Positions 34,277 through 43,694 of a stretch of 64,000 bases of DNA are shown here, piece by piece; position 1 is the first letter of the stretch, and each line of letters starts with the position of its first letter. The notes below the pieces were generated by a model. That model had not been told where the DNA came from. It did no database searches and was given only the letters and a program-made list of their open reading frames with translations. Origin of the DNA: Cryptomeria japonica (Eukaryota; Streptophyta; Pinopsida; Cupressales; Cupressaceae); assembly GCF_030272615.1 (NCBI RefSeq), contig NC_081414.1, positions 340,110,502-340,174,501 on the forward strand, given 5' to 3'. The position numbers were made by a program, and so were the translations under genes.

Positions 34277-34697
34277 GCCGCTTCCAAGTGTTTTCTTTAC
34301 TCTCCTCTCTTCCATTGGGGTCATCTGGAGGTGTTAGTTTCATAATTCAAATCATGAGAATATCCCTTTGATCTGTGCCGATGTGGTGGTGACTTGTTCG
34401 GCCAGGCTGGCGGTGATGGACGTGTTGCTTTATTGGCAATTCCTTTGGGCTTACCGCGTCATGATGAGGTACAATTGGATTGGCAACATGCTGGTTGCCA
34501 CCGGTATTTGCTGGCTCTTCATGCCTCATAACCAAAAAATCATTTCTAAAAGTTTCAATTTTTCCCATGCGCCCAACCTCATGTCTCATTTAATGATGTC
34601 GGGCTCGCACACTTCCTATTGTCTTTTCTCAGCTTGCTTCTCGAAGGGTCTCTGCAATTTTCTCTGTGAAATTTTTTTCATGACTAAAGAAGCTCTC
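34277..34697 (+). other. Inter-ORF region between LINE ORF2 and third ORF
   Basis: About 420 bp. A frame is open from 34368 in line with the third ORF and encodes a hydrophobic, Cys-rich sequence that looks non-coding. No promoter or terminator was recognised. Confidence 0.35.
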
Positions 34698-35631
34698 ATG
34701 GCAGAGGATATGGGGGGTAAAAGAGTTAGATACGAACCAAACAATCTGGATGATTTCAAGATTGACCCCTTGGTCTAGATTCTGTGTCGAACCTCGTTGT
34801 CAATTTTTTGGAATGTCTGCAGGGCCACAATGAGTAGCTCTCATCTGTTTTTGCCTCCTTCTAGTCTAGGAGGTGTCTCGGTGGGTGACATTTATTTTGA
34901 TGTCTCTGAGGAGACAATTGTCCAGGATACGAAGTTGGCCCTCGACGGTCAACATTGGAAGCGCACTAGCCATGTTGCCAACAGGGAAAGTTTGAAACGT
35001 TTCTTCCTCAACCATGAGGAACCTATCAAACTCCAAGGTGGGTTTTCTCAGGAAGAGCTTAAACACCCATGGAATATGATCTTCCTTATGATCATGAAGT
35101 ACTTCACTCTCGAGGGCAAGCACAAGGTATTTTACTACTATCATTTGCCCCTTCTGAATCATTTCTGTAATAATGATTTGTTAGGTCTACCCTTTTATTT
35201 ACTGAATTCCATTGAAAGCTCTATTAAAGACACCATGGATCCCAAGCATGGGGATAAGTCACCCTACCTCCTTCACCAGGGCCTCATTTATAAGATGTAC
35301 AAATTTCATGTGGCCCTTTACCCCCCCAGAACCTCTTGCTTTCTTATCCCCCCATGCCTACTCCTCAGTAGCTTTCCGCCCTGTCTATGGCCTTCCCCGG
35401 ATTTTTTGAGTATCCCCATGAAGGCTTTGCTACAACCAACTTTTCCATGTCTCTGCCTGCTTATGCCTTTATTATTTCTTTATCTGCAGTCTCCCCAGCT
35501 TCACTCTGTCCACCTCTCCCAGCATTTCCCACTCCCTGTCCAATGGCCAAGGCAAAACCCCTGTTAAATGCAAATGCAGTGTCTTTGATGATAATTAGTC
35601 CTTTGAGGATGCTATTAGTCCTTTGAGGATG
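34698..35631 (+). pseudogene. Third ORF of the LINE, N-terminal part (orphan domain)
   Basis: The ATG at 34698 starts MAEDMGGKRVRYEPNNLDDF. After one TAG (about 34776) it encodes a helical domain with YHLPLLNHFCNNDLLGLPFY, LLNSIESSIKD and SPYLLHQGLIYKMYKFHVAL. A frameshift near 35325 in a C-run is followed by a Pro/Ser/Ala-rich stretch. The domain resembles plant transposon-associated proteins of unknown function and has no nuclease or polymerase motif. It runs into element G at 35636 and resumes at 48479. A 20-bp unit, ATTAGTCCTTTGAGGATGCT, is tandemly duplicated at about 35593-35632. Confidence 0.6.
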
Positions 35632-35636
35632 CTAAG

Positions 35637-37307
35637 TGTAGCATCGTAAATTGTACACACTTGCTAGGGTAGTACAATTTCACACCTAGTTTAGCACCCG
35701 CCTTGGTGCATTTTACATTTTGCATTGCATTTCTCCTTTAGCACTTAATTAATCAAATTAATTAGGTCTAAGGTCCTATTTCATCGTCCTCCACATCATA
35801 AAATTGGGCCCTTTCGTTAAAGTGTGCCCTTTTCATTTTATTCCTCCAATACATCATTCAATCAAAAACCCTAATTAAGTCCTATTTTGAACTTGGGGGC
35901 TTGGTTTCAGGGTTCAAAACATCTCGAAATCACCTGTAACTTCGGGATTCTCTCTAAAATCATCATATCCGACGGCCCTGAAAATTTGGTGAAAAGTTGT
36001 CGGGACCATGGCGCCCGGAGTGCACACGGTCCCGGACATTTTTCTTAAAATTTTGGGAGCACAATCCAATCATAAAATAAATATTAACCCCAAGAAATTG
36101 GTGGGAGATTCAATCTCTAGGTCGGCTAAAAGTCGAAATTACGACCTAGGGTTTCATACATAAGAGCTCTCTTTCTTCATTTGAAAGGATCCAAATTTTG
36201 TTTTTAGGAACCTCATATGCAGCGAAAGAGAAGATCTTTGAAGACTTCAACAACATTCAACATCCATCTATCAAGCATTTATCAATTTCATTCATCCATT
36301 TAGGTCTTGGAAGACATTGAAGAGCAATAGGAGATTACCAACTGAAGATTGGCTTGTACCCCTCCCTTGGGGTTGGGTATGATTTCATGTTGTTTTCATG
36401 TCTTTGCATAAGCTTCAATATATCACTTATTCATGCTTTAGATCACTTTTCATCTTGATTTAGAGCATTTACATTGTCATTTACAAGCAATTAGGGTTTA
36501 CTTTCTAGGTTGCTCTAGTTTGCTTACTTGCATTTTAGGATCTTGCACACACACAAGGTCTGCACACACAATACTTTTTACAATACAACTTGGCTATTCA
36601 TGGAGGTGGAAATCACTGAAGCAGGGGTTTGACTAAGGCAAAACCCTATATAGCCACCCACCATACCCTTTTCAGATATAAGTGCAGGTTTCGGGACTCG
36701 GACGACGCCGCAGGTTGCAGATCCGGGAGAAGCAGACTGAGACCGACCTTCCCACCAAGTTGTAGGGAAAAAGACTAGGACAGGGGCATGGGGTGCCCTG
36801 GTCCTGCCAGGACAGGGGTGCTGGGCACCCTGGTCCCTGGGACAGAGGCACTGGGCGCCCTGGTCCTCCTGACAGACAGCAATTTTTGGCATTTCCAGCA
36901 GTTTTCCAGGTTGCAAAATAGGAGTTTCAGGAGCAGTTTCCGGGACAGAATCAGGACAGTGGCGCCCACGCCCCCGTCCCGAACATTTTCACTTAGATTT
37001 TGACTTCGGGTATGCATCTGCATTCTTGTTTTGTCCTTGTGTTTACAGCTTTTCATTGTTTAATCTCAATTCTACAATCTTGTTATTAGTTCATACTTGC
37101 ATTTTGGGATTAGGACTTGAACTTGCATCATTTTATCTTTCAATTACAACAAAGGAATAGAAATCCTAATAGGTAGCCCGTGGCTCTCTCTTTCATAAAA
37201 AGAAGTAGCCAATTGTGTGATACCTCTAGGCTCTTTCGTATTCTGTAATGTGTGTCAAAAGGTAGGATTAGGGCATGTTAACCTAGTCTCGCTTTTTCCC
37301 CTACACA
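35637..37307 (+). repeat. 5' LTR of element G
   Basis: TGTAGCATCG to CCCCTACACA. It contains GC-rich sub-repeats at about 36783-36872 built on GGGCACCCTGGTCC-like units and the phrase GGGACCATGGCGCCCGGAG at about 36002. Differences from the 3' LTR are mostly C/T and A/G transitions, many at CG, plus a 7-bp ACATTTT length change. Confidence 0.95.
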
Positions 37308-37501
37308 TTTTGGTGAACCTGATGTGAATCTATCATTGCTTCCTCTTGCATTGCATTTGTTAGATCTAGATCTAGATTTAGTGTGTTTTCATTTCATTTT
37401 CATTAAAAAGAAAAAGCAAAAAAAAATAGAAAAAAAAGAAAAAAAAAAGAGTGTGTTTCTTTGCATTGTGTGTTTAAATTTTATGCAACCTTTATTACAA
37501 A
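37308..37501 (+). other. Primer-binding site and short leader of element G
   Basis: Three bases after the LTR, TGGTGAACCTGATGTG (37311-37326) is the probable primer-binding site; I could not assign the tRNA. The rest is a short leader with an A-rich tract (about 37404-37450). Confidence 0.65.
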
Positions 37502-38545
37502 ATGTCAGATTTTTATTTGCAAGATGTTCATGTTTATGATGATGTATGCAATTATGTTGATTATGAGTATAGCCAAGATGAATTAGATGAAGCTTTAGAT
37601 GAGTTTTTGAACCCTAAAGATGCCAAACCTTCATTTTACCAAAGACTCATAAACCTTGTTACTATGCCATTTAGGTGTGATGAGAAAGATAAGTCGAATG
37701 TTTCCTCTCAAGGGTACACTCCTATCAACTCTTCCACTGAATCTAGTAACATGGTTGTTTTCAATAATCCCCTCTATGAAGAGATGTCTCCTTTTGAATC
37801 AAAAGATAAACCTTTTGATAGCTATGATCATACTTTGTTGGATGATGCTCTTGATGACTTTGTGGCTTTATCGAAATCTTTAAATAAGAACAAGACTTCT
37901 AAATTGGTTAACATGATAAACCTGAATGAGCATAATAAGCCTCTCTTTGAAGTCCAAGGTGCTTATCCTTCTCCCACCTTTCAAGTTCCTAAATCACCTC
38001 TCCTTACTATCCAAGGAGGGTATGATCATGATTCCTTTCTTACTCCGAATAAACCAATCATCACTGTGAAAGGAAGAAAACTTATAAGTCCTTATAGTTA
38101 TGCCAAGCAATTAACTAGAGAGAGTTATCATGCGGTTGCCCATACTTATCACACCAAAAATAATAGGCAGCCTAATCCTTCTCCTGTTATTCCAGTTTCT
38201 CTTCCTAATCCTCAACCAATTCTTCCGCAAGCTCCATGTATTTCGCAAGTTATGGGCAAGGAATATGATCTCATAGAACAACTTAAAGCTACCCCTGCTA
38301 AGATATCCCTCTGGTATTTGATTCAAACTTCTTCCGCTCATCATGGAATGTTACAAGATGCCTTGAAAGATTTGAATGTTCCTCCACCGAATACATCTAG
38401 TAATATAGCATCTTTGGTTAACTCTGTGATGAATCCTAAAGCTCAAATTGTGTTTACCCAAGATGAGTTGCATGCTAGTGAAATTCAACATCAATATGAT
38501 CCCTTGATGATTGTGGTTATCATGAAAGACACTGCTATAAGATGA
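37502..38545 (+). CDS. Gag-position ORF of element G without capsid motifs
   Basis: 347 codons from the ATG at 37502. The product starts with an acidic segment (SQDELDEALDEFLNPKD), then Ser/Pro-rich linker sequence, and ends with EYDLIEQLKATPAKISLWYL, the linker that precedes protease in related elements (element H has EYDLVEQLGKTPTLISILEL). I see no capsid domain and no zinc knuckle. The TGA at 38543-38545 sits at an Arg just before the protease motif, so the original frame was longer. It could be a remnant after loss of gag, or the product of an element that used gag from a partner. Confidence 0.6.
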   Translation: MSDFYLQDVHVYDDVCNYVDYEYSQDELDEALDEFLNPKDAKPSFYQRLINLVTMPFRCDEKDKSNVSSQGYTPINSSTESSNMVVFNNPLYEEMSPFESKDKPFDSYDHTLLDDALDDFVALSKSLNKNKTSKLVNMINLNEHNKPLFEVQGAYPSPTFQVPKSPLLTIQGGYDHDSFLTPNKPIITVKGRKLISPYSYAKQLTRESYHAVAHTYHTKNNRQPNPSPVIPVSLPNPQPILPQAPCISQVMGKEYDLIEQLKATPAKISLWYLIQTSSAHHGMLQDALKDLNVPPPNTSSNIASLVNSVMNPKAQIVFTQDELHASEIQHQYDPLMIVVIMKDTAIR

Positions 38546-39870
38546 ACACTAGTAGATAATGGCTCTGGCCTTAATGTGTGTAGCATTAATCTATTGCATA
38601 AGATGAATGTGGATACATCCCTCATTGAGCCTGACTCTTGTCCCATTCGAGGCTTTGACAATGTGGCTAAGACTTCATTAGGTATTATCACCTTACCCCT
38701 CACAATGGGACCTGTTACTTTGCCTACTCCTATCCATGTTATGTCGGGAAATTTAACATACAACTTATTATTAGGGAGACCTTGGATTCATAGTATGCAA
38801 GTTGTCCCCTCTACATTGCATAGACAAGTTAAATTTATTTATAACAATAAGACATATACCTTGATAGGTGATACTAATTTCCAAGCTTGTTTACAAACAT
38901 CTACTTTCAAAGGGGGTTCCTCTAAGCCATCCTCGTCTAGTGATGACTCTTTAAACAAGATACCTATCGATGAATCCTCGCTCTCTAATGATCAAAATTC
39001 TTTGGATGAGTCTGGAGCTCCTGAAGAAGATTCTTCTCGACTTGAATCTACACATAAGAAGGATTTTGATCCTGAGAAGGTTCTCGCAGAAGACGATTGG
39101 GGATCTCTTGATTTTAATCCCACCTTTGTAGGTGAATATAAGGTTCCTTCTAGAGAGCTTAAAGTTGAAAAGAAGGAAGAAGCTAAAAATCAGTCAATCT
39201 TACCTGAACCTATGAGCAATAATTTCGTGGCCGCTTCTCAAACTTCTTCTCCTCACACCTCTAATTTTGAAGAGTTTGATTCTTTGTCTTATGAAAAACC
39301 ACCTTCTCTTTCTGAAATGGCTGATCGTTATGGTCGTGGTTTTCATATTCTAGCTAAGCATGGGTATCATGGAAATGGCTGTGGTGCTCACAAACAAGGA
39401 ATAAAGGTTCCTCTAGAGAATAATCTTTATGATATGATCTTTGGACTTGGTTATAATCCCTACAAGCACACTAAAGCTTCTAAGAGACCATGTATTAGTG
39501 TTAATGCTATTTCTACATCTCTATCAATGCAACACCCTGAGTATATTGATGGGGATCCTTCGTGTGCATGTGCTTTGGATATCTTTCCTATCGATGATGC
39601 TTTAGCTGAGTTTTTAGGAGCATATGATACTCTTCCTCGTTATCATCACAATAGGGGACTCCCTTATTGTTTGAACACTGAAGCCTATTTTGGAAAAGAG
39701 ATTGATAATGATGAGATTGTGAAAGAATTCCCTCAGTTAAAGGATACTCCTCAACAAAGTAATCTTCTCATAAGTGACACCACTAATGTTAAGATGGATC
39801 CTTGCAATGAAGAAAAAGTTATTAAAATTGGAAAGTGCTTGGATAAAGAAGAACAAAAACAATATATAGA
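38546..39870 (+). pseudogene. Protease and G-patch region of element G
   Basis: The aspartic protease active site is LVDNGSGLNVCS (about 38549-38584), followed by the protease body YNLLLGRPWIHSMQVVPSTL (about 38759-38818). A Ser/Asp/Glu-rich linker leads to a G-patch-like block at about 39317-39417: MADRYGRGFHILAKHGYHGN then GCGAHKQGIKVPL. G-patch modules bind nucleic acid and are known after the protease in some plant Ty3 elements. The frame is open from 38576 to the RT; only the Arg-to-TGA change at 38543 precedes it. Confidence 0.88.
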
Positions 39871-40957
39871 TTTATTGCATGAATTCCCCGAGATCTTTGC
39901 TTGGACATACTCTAACATGCCTGGTATAGATCCTAAGATTGTCACTCATAATATTGTCTTAGTTCCCGATGCTAAGCCTGTGAAACAAAAGATTCGAAAA
40001 ATGAATCCTAAGGTGGCTCTGCTTGTTAAGGCTGAGATTGAAAAATTATTGGAGGTTGGATTTATTCACCCTATTGATTATTCCCCGTGGATTTCAAATA
40101 TTGTCGCTGTGGCTAAACCAGATAATAAAATAAGAATGTGTACTGATTTTTGAGATAAAAATAAGGCTTCTTTAAAAGATGATTTCCCTCTTCCAAACAT
40201 TGACATGATAGTTGATTCTACGGCAGGACATGCCTTGTTATCCTTCATGGATGGTTTTTCAGGATACAATCAAATTTTTATTAACCCTCAAGATCAATTC
40301 AAAACCGCTTTCACCACTCCTTAGGGTATGTTTTGTTGGATAATGATGCCTTTTGGACTTAAAAATGTCGGTGCAACTTATCAACGAGCGATGACCCTTA
40401 TCTTTCATGATTATATGCATAAGATTTTAGAGGATTATGTTGATGATATTTTAGCCAAATCCATTCTTCACATAGATCATATTAAAATCCTTCATCAAAT
40501 CTTTGAAAGAATTCTTAAATATCACATGCACTTGAATCCCCGAAAATGTGTTTTTGGTGTGGATAGTGGAAAACTATTAGGATTCATAGTTTCGCATCGT
40601 GGGATTGAGGTGGACACTAAGAAAATAGATGCTATTGTCAACATGCCACCTCCTAGAAATGTGTCTCAACTTAAAAGCTTACAAGGAAAGATTCAAGCTA
40701 TTCGTAGGTTCGTATCTCAACTTGCGGATCATACCTTTCCTTTTACTCAACTTCTCAAAAAGAATATCACTTTTCAATGGAACGAAGATTTTCAGCAAGC
40801 ATTTGAAGATATAAAAGTGTATTTCGCTAGTCCTCCTATTCTTCAACCTGCCGAACCTTCTAAACCCTTCCTTTTGTATACAGCTACTTCCTCTCATGCT
40901 CTCGTAGCATTGTTGGCACAACATGATAAAGATGGTAAGGAATGTCTGGTTTATTAA
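39871..40957 (+). pseudogene. Reverse transcriptase of element G
   Basis: The blocks in order are EFPEIFAWTYSNMPGID, PWISNIVAVAKPDNKIRMC, TDF then TGA at the Arg of the usual DFRDLN (about 40150-40153), LLSFMDGFSGYNQI (first Asp), FTTP then TAG at the Trp of PWGTF (40322-40324), MPFGLKNVGATYQRAM and YVDDILAKS (about 40438-40464, both Asp intact). Next come NPRKCVFGVDSGKLLGFIVS and LLKKNITFQWNEDFQQAFE. Despite stops the catalytic residues are intact. It copies the element RNA. Confidence 0.95.
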
Positions 40958-41760
40958 ATAAGTCGTACCTTACTCAATTATGAGACCCGATATTCTGCGA
41001 TAGAAAGACAATGCTTGGCCTTGGTGTTTGCGACTCAGAAATTGAGACATTATCTTTTAAATTCAGAAGTCTACGTCATGGTAAAGTTTGATCCTTTGAA
41101 GCATCTTTTCTCTAAAACTGATTTATCAGGACGCCTAGCTAAGTGGGTTATGATGTTAACTAAATTTGACCTTAAATTTGTTTCACAAAGAGCAATTAAA
41201 GGGCAAGCATTGACCGATCACTTAGTTGAGGCCCCTTCACCTTTCTCCTTCCCTAATTCTGAGTCTTTCCTCAATGACTTCATTCTTTCTATAGAGAAAG
41301 ATGAAACTTAGGAGTTATACTTTGATGGTTCTAAGTGTCGTACGGGATTGGGGGCAGGTGTTGTTCTGATTTCTCCTACAAGGAAATCCATTCCCTTATC
41401 CTATCGTCTAAATTTCCTGTGTACCAATAACATTGCTGAGTATGAGGCCCTTATAGCAGGAATAAAAGTGGCCTTGGCTTTGAATATAAAGCACATACAT
41501 ATTTATGGAGATTCTCAATTGATTATAAGACAAGTAACGGGACTGTATCAAGCAAAACAAGACAAATTATCACAATATAAAGACCTTGCTATCTCTTTAT
41601 TACAAAAATTCAATTCTTATACCATGGAACCTGTTCCTCGAAAAGATAATCAACATGCGGATGCAATGGCATGTGTGGCTTCTCTTGTATCTTTAGAGGA
41701 CCCTGTGGTTGATCTTAAATTTGTTATTCATAACCTCATTTCTCCAGCTATTGTAGATGA
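40958..41760 (+). pseudogene. RNase H region of element G (two RNase H-like parts)
   Basis: The classic Ty3 RNase H continues from the RT: TLLNYETRYSAIERQCLALV, FATQKLRHYLL and FDPLKHLFSKTDLSGRLAKW. After a TAG at a Trp (41309-41311, before ELYFDGS) comes a second RNase H-like domain: YFDGSKCRTGLGAGVVLISP, NIAEYEALIAGIKVAL, IHIYGDSQLIIRQV and NQHADAMA. Asp, Glu, Asp and Asp of this second domain are all present. Dual RNase H (an archaeal-type second copy) is known in the Tat lineage of plant Ty3 elements and supports that placement. Confidence 0.88.
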
Positions 41761-43063
41761 TTCTAGCTTGGTGACATGTTGTGACTTTATAGACTCAGAT
41801 GAATGGTATTCGCATATCGTAAGATACTTGACCGATGGTACCTTTCCTGATTCCACCAATAGGAACACCAGGGCAAGAATTCGCAAGCTGCCCGCTAGAT
41901 ATATCATTCTTTCTAATATTCTTTACCGAAGGGGTTATAATGGTCTTCTCCTTCATTGTCTTAGCAAATCGGAAGTCCTTGTTGCTCTTGAAGAGGCACA
42001 TTCAGGTGCCTGTGGGGGGCATTTTGGAGGCAAATCCTTGGTTCAAAGATTGCTTCATATGGGATACTATTGGCAAACTATGCAGAAGGATTCTTTTTCA
42101 TTTGTTAAGAAATGTCATCAATGTCAACAACACAATAATCTGATTCATGCTCCTGCCCAAGAACTTTGTTCTCAAGTAGCTTCTTAGCCTTTCTCCACAT
42201 AGGGTTTGGATCTCATTGGTAAAATCTCTCCTCCTTCATCTCAAGGACACACCTTCATTATAACCGCAACAGATTACTTTACGAAGTGGGTAGAAGCTAT
42301 TCCCCTTCACTCTACTACTGCTGAAGTGATTTGTCAATTTCTTCTAGAAAACATTATTTCTCGATTCGGGATACCTTCCACTATAATCTCAGATAATGGG
42401 ACATCATTTAAGAACAAGGATGTGAAGAAATTTCTCAAGAAATATCATATCAAACATCGATTTTCTACACCATACTATCCTCAATCAAATGGTCAAGCCG
42501 AATCATCCAATAAGATAATTGAACAAATTCTTCGCAAAACCGTGAATAAGCATGGTAAGGATTGGAGTAATCAGCTAATCTATGCTCTTTGGGCCTACCG
42601 AATGAGTGTATGAATTGCTACAGGAACTACCCCTTATAATCTTGTTTATGGTGCTGACGCTATTATGCCTTTAGAGTTAGAGATTCCATCACTTAGGGTT
42701 TCTCTCAAAGGTATAGTAGATGATGACTCTTATAGAGAACAACGACTTCAACAGCTTGAGATGCTTGATGAACAGTGTATAAATGCTCTTGAGCATATTC
42801 AAGCGTATCACAAAACTCTACAATGAAGCTATAATGATAAGGTTATTCAACGTTCCTTCTCAGTAGGTGACTTAGTCCTCTATGAGAATCAGCGCAATGT
42901 GAATGCCTTACCTGTAGAAAAGGGAAAATTTAGTCCTAATTGGCTTGGACCGTATATCGTTATTGAAGATTATGGATCAGGTGCTTACAAAATAGCGGAT
43001 GTAGACGGTATACCTCTTAAAGAACCTATCAATGCTATGCACTTGCGTAGATACTATGCTTAA
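41761..43063 (+). pseudogene. Integrase of element G
   Basis: A zinc-binding part HSGACGGHFGGKSLVQRL...CHQCQQHNNLIH is followed by TAG at the Trp before PFS (42185-42187). The core has LDLIGKI (first Asp after a frameshift), ATDYFTKWVEAIPL, ISDNGTSFKN (second Asp) and NGQAESSNKIIEQ (Glu), so the catalytic triad is intact. TGA codons at about 42611 and 42823 sit at Arg positions. The C-terminal part GKFSPNWLGPYIV and INAMHLRRYYA ends at the TAA at 43061-43063. It inserts cDNA. Confidence 0.94.
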
Positions 43064-43584
43064 TTCCTCATTCCTTATCTTTCATTTCATCTAAGCTTCT
43101 TTTCAGTTCTTCAAAATTGGGTAATATGTTAGCATATCTTGGTTAGAGCAAATAGAATTAAATGATATGGTGTTTAATCTATATTGCTTCGTTCTTGACA
43201 AGCGTGTTTCTTTACTTTATAGTTTGTCTTGAATTCATTTATGTAAATTGTAAAAGATTTACATTTCCATTATGCTAGCATATTGCACAATGTCTTTATG
43301 TGTTAAGTGGGATCGTATCATGTTGTGTTTAAGATTAAAATTAAATCACATTAGTTATATGATTCTTAGACTTAAGGCATATTTCTTCCCTATCATCAAT
43401 GTAGTGTTTGATTAAATATTTTACTTAAGTCACACATGTATCAATTTAATCATGGAGCATTGAGAAATCAATCACATGGAAATTAAAATCAAAACATACA
43501 TGTACATCTACCAAATGTATTAACTTTAATCAAAATACACATTATTTCAGGCATTAAAGATAACGCATTTGAGACAAAGAGAAG

Positions 43585-43631
<47 letters not shown>

Positions 43632-43694
43632 GTGGATCGTATACAAATATAGGTCACTATACATCCAAAATGTGACCTATCCTACATCATGAAA
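43064..43694 (+). other. Post-integrase region of element G with GT/AT microsatellite
   Basis: AT-rich and non-coding. It includes (GT)n followed by (AT)n at about 43588-43632. It lies downstream of the antisense PMD gene stop at 43695, so it may serve as that gene's 3' end; no clear polyadenylation signal was assigned. Confidence 0.7.

Noticed and set aside
43588-43632. (GT)n(AT)n tract as a regulatory element
   Set aside because: An ordinary microsatellite; nothing nearby supports a function.
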